Source of the DNA: JAKFVA01 sp046155225 | Lineage (GTDB): Bacteria; Pseudomonadota; Gammaproteobacteria; Burkholderiales; Burkholderiaceae_C | Length of the DNA stretch: 31,686 nucleotides | Direction of reading: 5' to 3' | Assembly: GCA_046155225.1 (NCBI GenBank) | Contig: JBJXED010000161.1 | Span: 1 to 31,686 of the forward strand | Shown: piece after piece, positions 6,858 through 14,076 of the stretch | How positions within the stretch are numbered: position 1 is the first letter of the stretch | Layout: the number at the start of each line of letters is the position of its first letter | Notes under the pieces: generated by a model | Told to the model about the DNA's origin: nothing | What the model saw: only the letters and a program-made list of their open reading frames with translations | The model's database searches: none | Made by a program: the position numbers and the translations under genes

Positions 6858-8279
6858 ATGACCACCTACCCTTTTCACTACATCAACGGCCAATGGGTTT
6901 TGGCCACTTCCTCAGAGCAGTTTTTGGTGCACGACTCCAGCACTGAGGCGGTGATGGCAGCTGTACCCGTGGGCACCGCGCTAGAGGCCGAGCAAGCTGT
7001 ACTGGCAGCGCGCGCTGCCTTTGATGGCTGGTCCCGTTTGCCGGTGGAGACCCGCGCGGCGTATCTGGACAAAATCTCTGCCGGCCTCAAAGCCCGCAGC
7101 GAAGAAATTGCCACCGCGATTGCGGGTGAGGTCGGCATGCCGCTGAAGATGGCGCGCATCGTTCAGGTGGGCGCGCCGGTTTGGCACTGGGCCAACTTTG
7201 CGAAGGTCGCCCGCGAGTTTGTATGGGAAGAAAAGGTCGGCAATTCGCTGGTCGTTCGCGAGCCGGTGGGGGTGGTCAGTTGCATCACGCCTTGGAATTT
7301 TCCGCTGAACCAGATCACGCTCAAAGTCGCGCCGGCACTGGTGGCGGGCTGCACGGTAGTGCTCAAGCCCAGTGAACTGGCCCCCGTCAACGCCATGATT
7401 TTGGCCGAAGTGATTCACGAAGCGGGTTTGCCGCCCGGCGTCTTTAATTTGGTCAACGGCACCGGCCCCGTGGTCGGCGAGGTGCTCGCAGGCCACCCCG
7501 AGGTCGATATGGTGAGTTTTACCGGCTCCACCCGCGCCGGCAAACGCGTAGGCGAGCTGGCCAGTCAAACCGTCAAGCGCGTTGCCCTGGAACTGGGCGG
7601 CAAATCAGCCAGTGTGATCTTGCCTGATGCCGATTTGGAAGCGGCTGTGAAAGGTACGATTTCGGCTTGCATGCTCAACAGCGGACAAACCTGCAGCGCG
7701 CACACCCGCATGCTGGTGCCGCAAGCCCGTCTTCAGGATGTCAAAGCGCTGGCGCAAACGGCGATCGCCAAGCTGACCTTGGGCCCCAGTTTGGACGAAA
7801 CCAGTAAGATCGGCCCTCTGGCCAGCGCTGCGCAGCGCGACCGCGTGCTGAACTTTATTGCCCTGGGCATCGCCGAAGGTGCGCAGTTGATCGCTGGCAG
7901 TGTTGACAAACCGGCGTACGAGACAGGTTATTACGTGCAGCCCGCCGTGCTGCATGTACAGCCTAGCGACACGCTGGCGCGCGAGGAAATTTTTGGCCCG
8001 GTGTTGGTAGTGCTGACCTACAAAGACGAAGACGAAGCCGTTCAAATCGCCAACGATTCCATTTATGGCCTGGGCGGCGCTGTGTGGGGCGCTGACCAAG
8101 ACCACGCCGTCGCTGTGGCCCGTCGCATTCGCACTGGGCAGATCGACATCAACGGTGGCCCGTTCAATAGCCACGCGCCTTTTGGTGGCTACAAACAATC
8201 GGGCAATGGCCGTGAGAACGGAGTGTTCGGTTTTGAAGAATTCCTGGAATTCAAGTCTTTGCAATTCAAAGTGGTTTGA
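6858..8279 (+). CDS. NAD(P)-dependent aldehyde dehydrogenase family protein
   Basis: A 473-residue cytoplasmic aldehyde dehydrogenase that oxidises an aldehyde to its acid. Expected features: ITPWNFP with Asn147, the cofactor lysine in VVLKPSE (Lys170), FTGSTRAG at 221-228, the general base Glu245 in LELGGKS, the nucleophile Cys279 in NSGQTCSA, and the PFGGYKQSGNGRENG C-terminal motif. Length is normal for the superfamily. The start at ATG 6858 (MTTYPFHYINGQW) fits the family N-terminus; no strong Shine-Dalgarno is seen. It stands alone on the plus strand, converging with the ankyrin gene. The substrate cannot be told; it resembles the broad aldehyde/betaine-aldehyde-like group. Confidence 0.93.
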   Translation: MTTYPFHYINGQWVLATSSEQFLVHDSSTEAVMAAVPVGTALEAEQAVLAARAAFDGWSRLPVETRAAYLDKISAGLKARSEEIATAIAGEVGMPLKMARIVQVGAPVWHWANFAKVAREFVWEEKVGNSLVVREPVGVVSCITPWNFPLNQITLKVAPALVAGCTVVLKPSELAPVNAMILAEVIHEAGLPPGVFNLVNGTGPVVGEVLAGHPEVDMVSFTGSTRAGKRVGELASQTVKRVALELGGKSASVILPDADLEAAVKGTISACMLNSGQTCSAHTRMLVPQARLQDVKALAQTAIAKLTLGPSLDETSKIGPLASAAQRDRVLNFIALGIAEGAQLIAGSVDKPAYETGYYVQPAVLHVQPSDTLAREEIFGPVLVVLTYKDEDEAVQIANDSIYGLGGAVWGADQDHAVAVARRIRTGQIDINGGPFNSHAPFGGYKQSGNGRENGVFGFEEFLEFKSLQFKVV

Positions 8280-8387
8280 GGTAAAGCGGCTGAAAACGCC
8301 TAGTACTTGATTCAACGCGCAGAGCAGTGCATCGTGGCAGTAGACTATTCACATTAATTTAATTAAACATAATGCGCATCGTGCGAT

Positions 8388-9056
8388 TCATTTTGCCCCA
8401 CTGGCAGAGGACTTCAAAGCGCTTTGCAATATCTGAATCGCATCGGGCCTGCTTCCAAGTCTGGCAAAGTCGAGTGCATTAAGTTGCAATTGATTTTTAA
8501 GCGTGACATCGGCGCCACGCTGTATCAGCAGCCGGACCGCTTCGGTGCTTCCGTATTGGGCGGCCATCATCAAGGGCGTCGTGCCATTGGGCGATTCAGC
8601 GTCAATGTAAGCGTGGTGTTGCAGCAAGAGCTCAATCAGGGGCGTATGCCCGCCGGTGGCCGCATAGTGCAATGGCGTCCAGCCGGTTTTATTGACGTCG
8701 GCATCTTTCTCAATCAGGCGCTGCGCGATGTCTACATTGCCGCGCAGGCTGACCAACATAAGCGCGCTTTCGTCCTCTTCATTTCTGGCTTCCACTTTAA
8801 GTTTCGGTGCGCCAAGCAAGGCTTGCATGACATTGAAGCTGGATTCGCGCGCGGCCAAAACCAGTGCGGGGATGCCATTTTCATTGGGCGTGTTAGGGTC
8901 AAATCCGCGCTGCAATAAGCGGCTGACAGTAGCCGAATCGTCGAAATGCAGTGCTGTGAAAAAATCTTCGTAAGAGCCTGCAAAAATTACTGAAGAAAAT
9001 AAATTTAATTGAATAAAAACATATATTTGAAATAAACTTCTAATGTATTTTCTCAA
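8388..9056 (-). CDS. Secreted ankyrin-repeat protein
   Basis: A 222-residue protein with a Sec-type signal peptide (positive MRKYIR, hydrophobic to about residue 24, likely cut near VIFAG) followed by about five ankyrin repeats between residues 30 and 215, for example GWTPLHYAATGGHTPLIELLL and GTTPLMMAAQYGSTEAVRLL. It is probably periplasmic; the binding partner is unknown. The start is TTG at 9056, whose bases overlap the tatD stop (TTGA), implying coupling to tatD translation. The first 70 bp are very AT-rich compared with the rest. Last gene of the mltG-tmk-holB-pilZ-tatD operon. Confidence 0.85.
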   Translation of the reverse strand: MRKYIRSLFQIYVFIQLNLFSSVIFAGSYEDFFTALHFDDSATVSRLLQRGFDPNTPNENGIPALVLAARESSFNVMQALLGAPKLKVEARNEEDESALMLVSLRGNVDIAQRLIEKDADVNKTGWTPLHYAATGGHTPLIELLLQHHAYIDAESPNGTTPLMMAAQYGSTEAVRLLIQRGADVTLKNQLQLNALDFARLGSRPDAIQILQSALKSSASGAK

Positions 9057-9847
9057 TTCAAAACTCTCCCGAAAAGCCGCTCAAAATTGCGACTTGTTGC
9101 CTGCGCAACCACTTCGACGGGCAGTTGTTTAATCTGCGCGACTTGTTTGGCTACCCAAGGTACATAGGCCGGGCTGTTGGTTTTCCCGCGGTGCGGTGCT
9201 GGTGCAAGGTAGGGGCTGTCGGTTTCGATGAGTAGCCTGTCCATCGGCACAAAAGCCGCCACATCGCGCAAATCTTGGGCATTTTTGAAAGTCAAAATTC
9301 CTGAAAAAGAGATGAAAAACCCCCGGTCCAGTGCACCCCTGGCGACCGCTGCGGTTTCTGTGAAGCAATGAAACACGCCGCCCGCTGATCGGGCACTGGC
9401 GTCTTCGCCCTCCTCCTGAAGGATCGCCATCGTGTCCTGCGAAGCGCTGCGGGTATGTATGACCAGCGGCAGGCATGATTGCTGCGCTGCGCGAATGTGG
9501 GTGCGAAAGCGCTTGCGTTGCCATTCCATGTCGGCCACCGAACGCTCGCCCAAGCGGTAGTAGTCGAGCCCGGTTTCGCCGATACCTACCACTCTGGGGA
9601 GCTGGGCGCGGAATACCAAATCGTCCAGTGTCGGTTCCGTAACGCCTTCGTTGTCGGGATGGACTCCTACCGTTGCCCAAAAGTTATCGTAATCCATAGC
9701 CAACTGGTGCACTGCGCCGAATTCTTCTAGCGTGGTGCAAATGCACAGTGCCCGGTCCACCTGGGCCTCAGCCATGGCCTGCCGAACGGCGGGTAACTGG
9801 CCCGCCAGTTCAGGAAAGTTCAGGTGGCAATGCGAGTCGGTGAACAT
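9053..9847 (-). CDS. TatD-family metal-dependent DNase (YcfH-like)
   Basis: A 264-residue TIM-barrel metallohydrolase of the TatD family (3'-5' exonuclease or deacylase-type activities in characterised members). Metal ligands are visible: His6 and His8 in TDSHCHLNF, Glu91 in GIGETGLDYY, His131 in VIHTRSA, His160 in VFHCF, and Asp210 in IETDSPYLAP. Length and start (MFTDSHCHL, ATG at 9847) are canonical. It lies 80 bp after pilZ, and its stop overlaps the ankyrin gene start. In Pseudomonas the order tmk-holB-pilZ-tatD is the same, supporting the assignment to the ycfH branch. Confidence 0.95.
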   Translation of the reverse strand: MFTDSHCHLNFPELAGQLPAVRQAMAEAQVDRALCICTTLEEFGAVHQLAMDYDNFWATVGVHPDNEGVTEPTLDDLVFRAQLPRVVGIGETGLDYYRLGERSVADMEWQRKRFRTHIRAAQQSCLPLVIHTRSASQDTMAILQEEGEDASARSAGGVFHCFTETAAVARGALDRGFFISFSGILTFKNAQDLRDVAAFVPMDRLLIETDSPYLAPAPHRGKTNSPAYVPWVAKQVAQIKQLPVEVVAQATSRNFERLFGRVLN

Positions 9848-9927
9848 GGGGCGTAGATTCTGATGTCCAAGGGCTAGTCACTGCTGCGGGGCTTTGGTAG
9901 CGCGACCGCTGAAGCGCTGCGCCCGCA

Positions 9928-10302
9928 TCAAATCGTTTGAGTGGGCCGACCAGACGCCAGATGCGCGCCCAGAATTTCCTCAATCTTGTTTTTCAGCAGC
10001 CGCGATTTTTCATCTGCCGGAAAACGGATGCCGACCCCTTGGGTGCGATTGCCCGAGGTGCGTGCTGGTGTTACCCAAGCTACCTTGCCCTGCACCGGGT
10101 AGCGCTGGGTATCGTCCGGCAGGGTGAGCAGGACAAACATGTCGTCACCCAGCTTGTAGTCTTTTACCGTGGGGATAAAAATGCCCCCATCGTTGAACAA
10201 AGGGATGTAGGCCGCGTACAAAGCCGCCTTTTCCTTGATGGCGAGCTGGATGATGCTGGGGCGCGGGGTGGACGCTGTGGCCGTGGTAATCGGTGTGCTC
10301 AT
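9928..10302 (-). CDS. pilZ: Type IV pilus assembly protein PilZ
   Basis: A 124-residue single PilZ domain. In Pseudomonas and relatives PilZ is needed for type IV pilus biogenesis and interacts with FimX/PilB-type partners. The core GGIFIPTVKDYKLGDDMFVLL, split by the NDGG turn, and KVAWVTP...GNRTQGVGIRF match PilZ sensu stricto. The cyclic-di-GMP motif (RxxxR followed by D/NxSxxG) is absent: there is NDGGIFIP where DxSxxG would stand. This is the norm for this subfamily. ATG at 10302; it sits 21 bp after holB, matching the conserved holB-pilZ order. Confidence 0.93.
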   Translation of the reverse strand: MSTPITTATASTPRPSIIQLAIKEKAALYAAYIPLFNDGGIFIPTVKDYKLGDDMFVLLTLPDDTQRYPVQGKVAWVTPARTSGNRTQGVGIRFPADEKSRLLKNKIEEILGAHLASGRPTQTI

Positions 10303-10323
10303 GGCGGCTTGCTAGGGTGAAAA

Positions 10324-11376
10324 TCAATCGGCTTGAACATCTTGCAGATACGAGTCTAAGGCGAGACGCGCTTGCTGCGCCAGTGATTCCAACATAAGCT
10401 GTGCATTCAAGGGATGTTCCGCGATGCGGGCACTGCGCACCAGCGCTTTGGACCATGTGAGCAAAGCGGCCAAATCATCACCGCCACCGTTGTGGCGCTT
10501 GGCCGGCGGTAAGGGCAAGTCGGCACGCGAAAAAAAGCGCGGCGGTGCACCCACCCGCTGGGCGACCAAGTCATGGCAGAGTTTTTGCAAACGCTGCGTG
10601 GCTTGTGCAGGCGTGCAGCCCAGCAGTGCCAGGCCATTGGCTTGCCGAATAGCCAGGGGAAATTTCGCCCATTGATCGGCTGTCATGCCGGCTTGCGCCG
10701 CATCCCAAGCGGTTTCAGGCCGCCCGCCTGCCGCTCGAAGCGAGACAACAGCATCTTTTTCACCAAGGCCTTGCTGCTGCAGCCACGCCAATGACTGCAC
10801 CTCTTGCGGCCAAGCCATGGTGTGGCTGATGCAGCGGCTGCGGATAGTGGGCAGCAGCAAGTGCGCGGCTTCGCTGGCCAGTACAAAGCGCAGCGCCCCA
10901 GGTTCACCTGGCGGCTCTTCCAAGGTTTTTAATAATGCATTGGCGGTGGCAACATTCATGCGCTCGGCCGGGTAGATCAGTACGGCTTTGCCCCGGCCAC
11001 GCGCGCTGGTGCGTTGGCAAAATTCAATCGCCTCGCGCAGATCGTCAATCCGGATATCCCGGCTGGGTTTGCGCTCTTTGTCTTCACCGTCTTGCGCAAT
11101 CCTGTTGATGACTGGCCAGCCGAGCGAAGTTTGGAGTGCCTGCGGCACCAGCAGGCACAGGTCTGAGTGGCTGTGCACGTCGATAGCATGGCAACTCTCG
11201 CAGCTGCCGCAGGCTCCCAGCGGGCTCGGTCGATCACACAGCCAAGCCCGCACCAATGCCATGCCCAATGCCCACTGGCCCAGGCCCGAAGGGCCCTGCA
11301 ACAGCAGCGCAGGGCTGTTTTGTGTGAGCAATGTTCGCAATTGCGGAGCGAGCCAAGGCACCAAGCTGCTACTCAT
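10324..11376 (-). CDS. holB: DNA polymerase III subunit delta'
   Basis: Clamp-loader subunit (350 aa) that, with tau/gamma and delta, loads the beta sliding clamp. The N-terminal AAA+ part shows ALLLQGPSGLGQWALGMAL (a degenerate Walker A, as expected since delta' does not hydrolyse ATP), a zinc-binding Cys cluster (CGSCESC with upstream Cys), and the LLKTLEEPP and IRSRC (SRC) motifs of clamp-loader subunits. ATG at 11376 (MSSSLVPWLAPQLRTLL) overlaps the tmk stop as ATGA; a longer start at 11442 would lie inside tmk. Second-to-third gene of the mltG-tmk-holB-pilZ operon. Confidence 0.95.
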   Translation of the reverse strand: MSSSLVPWLAPQLRTLLTQNSPALLLQGPSGLGQWALGMALVRAWLCDRPSPLGACGSCESCHAIDVHSHSDLCLLVPQALQTSLGWPVINRIAQDGEDKERKPSRDIRIDDLREAIEFCQRTSARGRGKAVLIYPAERMNVATANALLKTLEEPPGEPGALRFVLASEAAHLLLPTIRSRCISHTMAWPQEVQSLAWLQQQGLGEKDAVVSLRAAGGRPETAWDAAQAGMTADQWAKFPLAIRQANGLALLGCTPAQATQRLQKLCHDLVAQRVGAPPRFFSRADLPLPPAKRHNGGGDDLAALLTWSKALVRSARIAEHPLNAQLMLESLAQQARLALDSYLQDVQAD

Positions 11377-12032
11377 GGATGCGGTGGCGTCATGATGGAG
11401 AGCCAACCCCGGCGTACCAGCGCTTGGGTAATTTGTTGCCAAACGCTGTGCCTGTCCAGTCCCGCGTCAATCCGCACCATACGGCCATTCGATGTCGCCA
11501 TGCGCTGTGCATAGGCCTGCGCGACACGGCGGAAAAACGCCAGCGGTTGGGCTTCAAATTTATCGGGCAGACGGCTGCCGACCAAGCGCTCGGCAGCTTG
11601 TTCTGGGGCCAAGTCAAACCAGAGGGTCAAGTCGGGCTGACGCAGTGCGGCTTGGCTGGGCAGGCTTTGCACCCATTGCTCCAGCTGCGCCAAGACGGCC
11701 GTATCAAAACCGCGTCCGCCGCCTTGGTAGGCAAAAGTGGCGTCGGTAAAGCGGTCGCACAGCAACATGTCGCCTCGCGCCAAGGCCGGTTCAATCACCC
11801 GTACCAAATGGTCGCGGCGAGCCGCAAACATCAGCAGCACTTCAGTCAAATCGTCCATGCCGTCACCCAGCACCATGGCGCGCAACTTCTCCGCTAAGGG
11901 CGTGCCGCCAGGCTCACGAGTTTGGCACACCGCCCTGCCCTGTGCCTTCAAAGCGGCCGCCAGACCCTCGATGTGGGTGGATTTGCCAGCCCCGTCGATG
12001 CCTTCAAAACTGATAAAAATGCCTTGTGCCAT
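11373..12032 (-). CDS. tmk: Thymidylate kinase
   Basis: Phosphorylates dTMP to dTDP. At 219 aa it has the P-loop GIDGAGKST (11-19), the TREPGGTP segment, the DRF motif in LLCDRFTDATFAYQGGGRG, and a LID-region arginine in VGSRLPDKFE. Start ATG 12032 lies 15 bp after mltG; the stop overlaps holB. The C-terminal extension WLSIMTPPHP exists because the reading frame runs into holB. Confidence 0.97.
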   Translation of the reverse strand: MAQGIFISFEGIDGAGKSTHIEGLAAALKAQGRAVCQTREPGGTPLAEKLRAMVLGDGMDDLTEVLLMFAARRDHLVRVIEPALARGDMLLCDRFTDATFAYQGGGRGFDTAVLAQLEQWVQSLPSQAALRQPDLTLWFDLAPEQAAERLVGSRLPDKFEAQPLAFFRRVAQAYAQRMATSNGRMVRIDAGLDRHSVWQQITQALVRRGWLSIMTPPHP

Positions 12033-12047
12033 GGTGATTTTGACTCT

Positions 12048-13043
12048 TCAGCGCCCGCGCTGGTAGCGGTTCACGGCGCGGTTGTGCTCGTCCAGTGTGG
12101 CGCTGAATTGGCTGCTGCCATCACCGCGCGCCACAAAATACAGTGCTTGGGTCACGGCGGGCCGCACAGCCGCGCGCAGCGCTTGCAGGCCTGGCATGGC
12201 AATTGGTGTGGGCGGCAGGCCGCTGCGGGTGTAGGTGTTCCAAGGCGTATCGGCCAGCAAATCGCGCTTGCGCAGATTGCCGTCAAAGGCTGCGCCGAGC
12301 CCATAGATCACTGTAGGGTCGGTCTGCAGAAGCATGCCTTTGCGCAGGCGGTTGGCAAATACACCGGCAATTTGGGCTTGATCGCTGGCTTTGCCCGTTT
12401 CTTTTTCCACAATGCTGGCCAAAATCAGCGCCTGGTCCGGCGTTTGCAAAGGTACATCAGGTGCCCGCTGTGACCACGCTGCGGCGAGTTTTTTGTCCAT
12501 GGCCAGCATGGCGCGGCGCAGCACGGAAAGGTCACTGGCACCTTTGGCAAAGTTGTAGGTGTCGGGGAAAAACCGGCCCTCGGGATGCAGGCCGGGCTTG
12601 CCAAGCAACGACATCACAGCGTCATCACTTGCGGTTTGCGTGTCGGCCCGCAAATATTCGGTTTTGGCAAGTGCCTCGCGCACTTGCCGGAAAGTCCAGC
12701 CTTCGACCAGTGTCAGCGCCCGCAGTGACTCTTCGCCGCGCACCAGCTTTCCCAGCAATTGCCGGGGCGTGGTGCCTGGCTCAATTTCGTAGTTGCCCGC
12801 TTTGATGAGCCGGCTTTGGCCCGACAGCCGAAACCACCAGAACAGCGCATCGGCACGGGTCTGGGCGCCTGCTTCCACCAGTGCTTGTGCAACGCCCCGG
12901 GGCGTGGTGCCAGGCTCGATCGATAAATCGAGTTTGGGCGAGGCAAACGCGATGGGCTGGTGCAGCCACCAAGCCGCTGCGCCCGAGATGACCAGGCCGA
13001 GCGCTAGGCCGAAACCGATGAGCGTTAGCAGCAAACGTCGCAC
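12048..13043 (-). CDS. mltG: Endolytic murein transglycosylase MltG
   Basis: Inner-membrane lytic transglycosylase (YceG) thought to end nascent glycan strands during wall synthesis. Of 331 aa there is one N-terminal transmembrane helix (about residues 5-26), a LysM-like part (IEPGTTPRGVAQ; repeated as IEPGTTPRQLL around 87), and the YceG catalytic domain with Glu213 in ASIVEKETG, plus YGLGAAFDGNL and NTYTRSGLPPTPI. Translation starts at GTG 13043; an in-frame TAA lies a few codons upstream. First gene of the operon with tmk, divergent from ygfZ across only about 46 bp, so both promoters must lie within or overlap that space. Confidence 0.95.
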   Translation of the reverse strand: MRRLLLTLIGFGLALGLVISGAAAWWLHQPIAFASPKLDLSIEPGTTPRGVAQALVEAGAQTRADALFWWFRLSGQSRLIKAGNYEIEPGTTPRQLLGKLVRGEESLRALTLVEGWTFRQVREALAKTEYLRADTQTASDDAVMSLLGKPGLHPEGRFFPDTYNFAKGASDLSVLRRAMLAMDKKLAAAWSQRAPDVPLQTPDQALILASIVEKETGKASDQAQIAGVFANRLRKGMLLQTDPTVIYGLGAAFDGNLRKRDLLADTPWNTYTRSGLPPTPIAMPGLQALRAAVRPAVTQALYFVARGDGSSQFSATLDEHNRAVNRYQRGR

Positions 13044-13089
13044 AACCCTGATGCCTTATTGAAAAACCATGGGGCATGATAATTCAGTC

Positions 13090-14073
13090 ATGGACACTGA
13101 TTCTGCTGCAATTGCCCCGCTTCTTAATGGCGTCGCCCGCTTGTCGGGCTGGGGCGTGGTACGCGTCAGCGGCGAGGACGCCGCTTCTTTTTTGCACCAC
13201 CAGTTGACGCAAGACTTCTTGTTGCTGGACGCCTCAGAGGCGCGGCTGGCCGCACTGTGTTCGGCCAAAGGCCGGATGCTGGCGAGTTTCATTGGCATCA
13301 AGCGCAGCCCGCAGGAGCTGCTGCTTTTGTGCAGCCAGGATATTTTGGCTGCTACGGTCAAACGCCTGAGCATGTTCGTCTTGCGCGCCAAGGTCAAACT
13401 AAATGATGCCACGGCTGAATTTTCGCTTTTTGGCCTGGCGGGAGATGCCATCAGTAGCATAGCTACGGGGGCAGAAAATACCTGGGCTAGAGTTGATTTT
13501 GATACCGAAATTGCCGTTTTTCTCTATCCAGCGATGGGTCAGGCGCGTGTTTTGTATTTGGCCCCGGCGGGGTCTGTGCCCGCCTCACTGGCTGCTTTTG
13601 CCCCCATGGACGAGGCGCTTTGGCTGTGGAGCGAGGTACGCAGCGGTGTAGCCACCCTCACCCAGCCCGTGGTCGATGCCTTTGTGCCGCAAATGCTCAA
13701 TTACGAATCGGTCGGCGGCGTGAGTTTCCAGAAGGGCTGCTATCCGGGGCAAGAGGTGGTGGCACGCAGCCAATTTCGCGGCAGTTTGAAGCGGCGCGCC
13801 AGTTTGCTGCACAGCGAGCAGATTTTGCAGCCAGGCCAGGAGATTTTTGCCGATTTGACGCAGGGTGCGGCACCCAGTGACGCGCAGCCTTGCGGTGTGG
13901 TGGTGCAAGTTGCCGCAGCGCCTGGTGGCGGTTACGACGCCATTGTCTGCTTGCAAACGGCTGTTCTGACGGCCGCGCCAAGTGCGACCTTGCCCGAGCT
14001 AAGTGTGCCGGCGGCGCAGGTCGAAGTTTTACGCCACCTGGCCTTGCCTTACGCGTTGCGCGATGACCTCTGA
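13090..14073 (+). CDS. ygfZ: Folate-binding YgfZ/IbaG-type Fe-S cluster repair protein
   Basis: A folate-dependent protein related to the glycine-cleavage T protein that helps maintain [4Fe-4S] enzymes. The family signature KGCYPGQE is at 215-222, followed by VVARSQFRG. I take ATG 13090 as start because it gives a usual N-terminus before LLNGVARLSGWGVVRVSG; ATG 13069 would add 7 residues. A GATAAT-like -10 (13078-13083) just before 13090 would give a nearly leaderless message, but no good -35 is seen. Residues 124-134 (IATGAENTWAR) come from the dispersed repeat and form an in-frame insert in the middle domain. It ends 3 bp from the converging O-antigen-ligase-like gene. Confidence 0.9.
   Translation: MDTDSAAIAPLLNGVARLSGWGVVRVSGEDAASFLHHQLTQDFLLLDASEARLAALCSAKGRMLASFIGIKRSPQELLLLCSQDILAATVKRLSMFVLRAKVKLNDATAEFSLFGLAGDAISSIATGAENTWARVDFDTEIAVFLYPAMGQARVLYLAPAGSVPASLAAFAPMDEALWLWSEVRSGVATLTQPVVDAFVPQMLNYESVGGVSFQKGCYPGQEVVARSQFRGSLKRRASLLHSEQILQPGQEIFADLTQGAAPSDAQPCGVVVQVAAAPGGGYDAIVCLQTAVLTAAPSATLPELSVPAAQVEVLRHLALPYALRDDL
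13459..13490 (+). repeat. Dispersed repeat, copy 3, inside ygfZ
   Basis: A full 32-bp core from ATAGC to GGCTAG, with TTGATTTTGAT as tail. It lies in frame and is read as IATGAENTWAR, in the same phase as the copy in ldcA. Confidence 0.72.
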
Positions 14074-14076
14074 GCT

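Noticed and set aside
8360..8400. CGCA/TGCG hairpin between the aldehyde dehydrogenase and ankyrin genes
   Set aside because: A 4-bp stem is too short to support a terminator call.
9928..10302. PilZ as a cyclic-di-GMP receptor
   Set aside because: The RxxxR and D/NxSxxG motifs are missing, as in PilZ proteins that do not bind the nucleotide.
13059..13083. TTGAAA/GATAAT pair as the ygfZ promoter
   Set aside because: The spacer is only 13 bp, too short for a standard sigma-70 promoter; at most the -10 part may be real.
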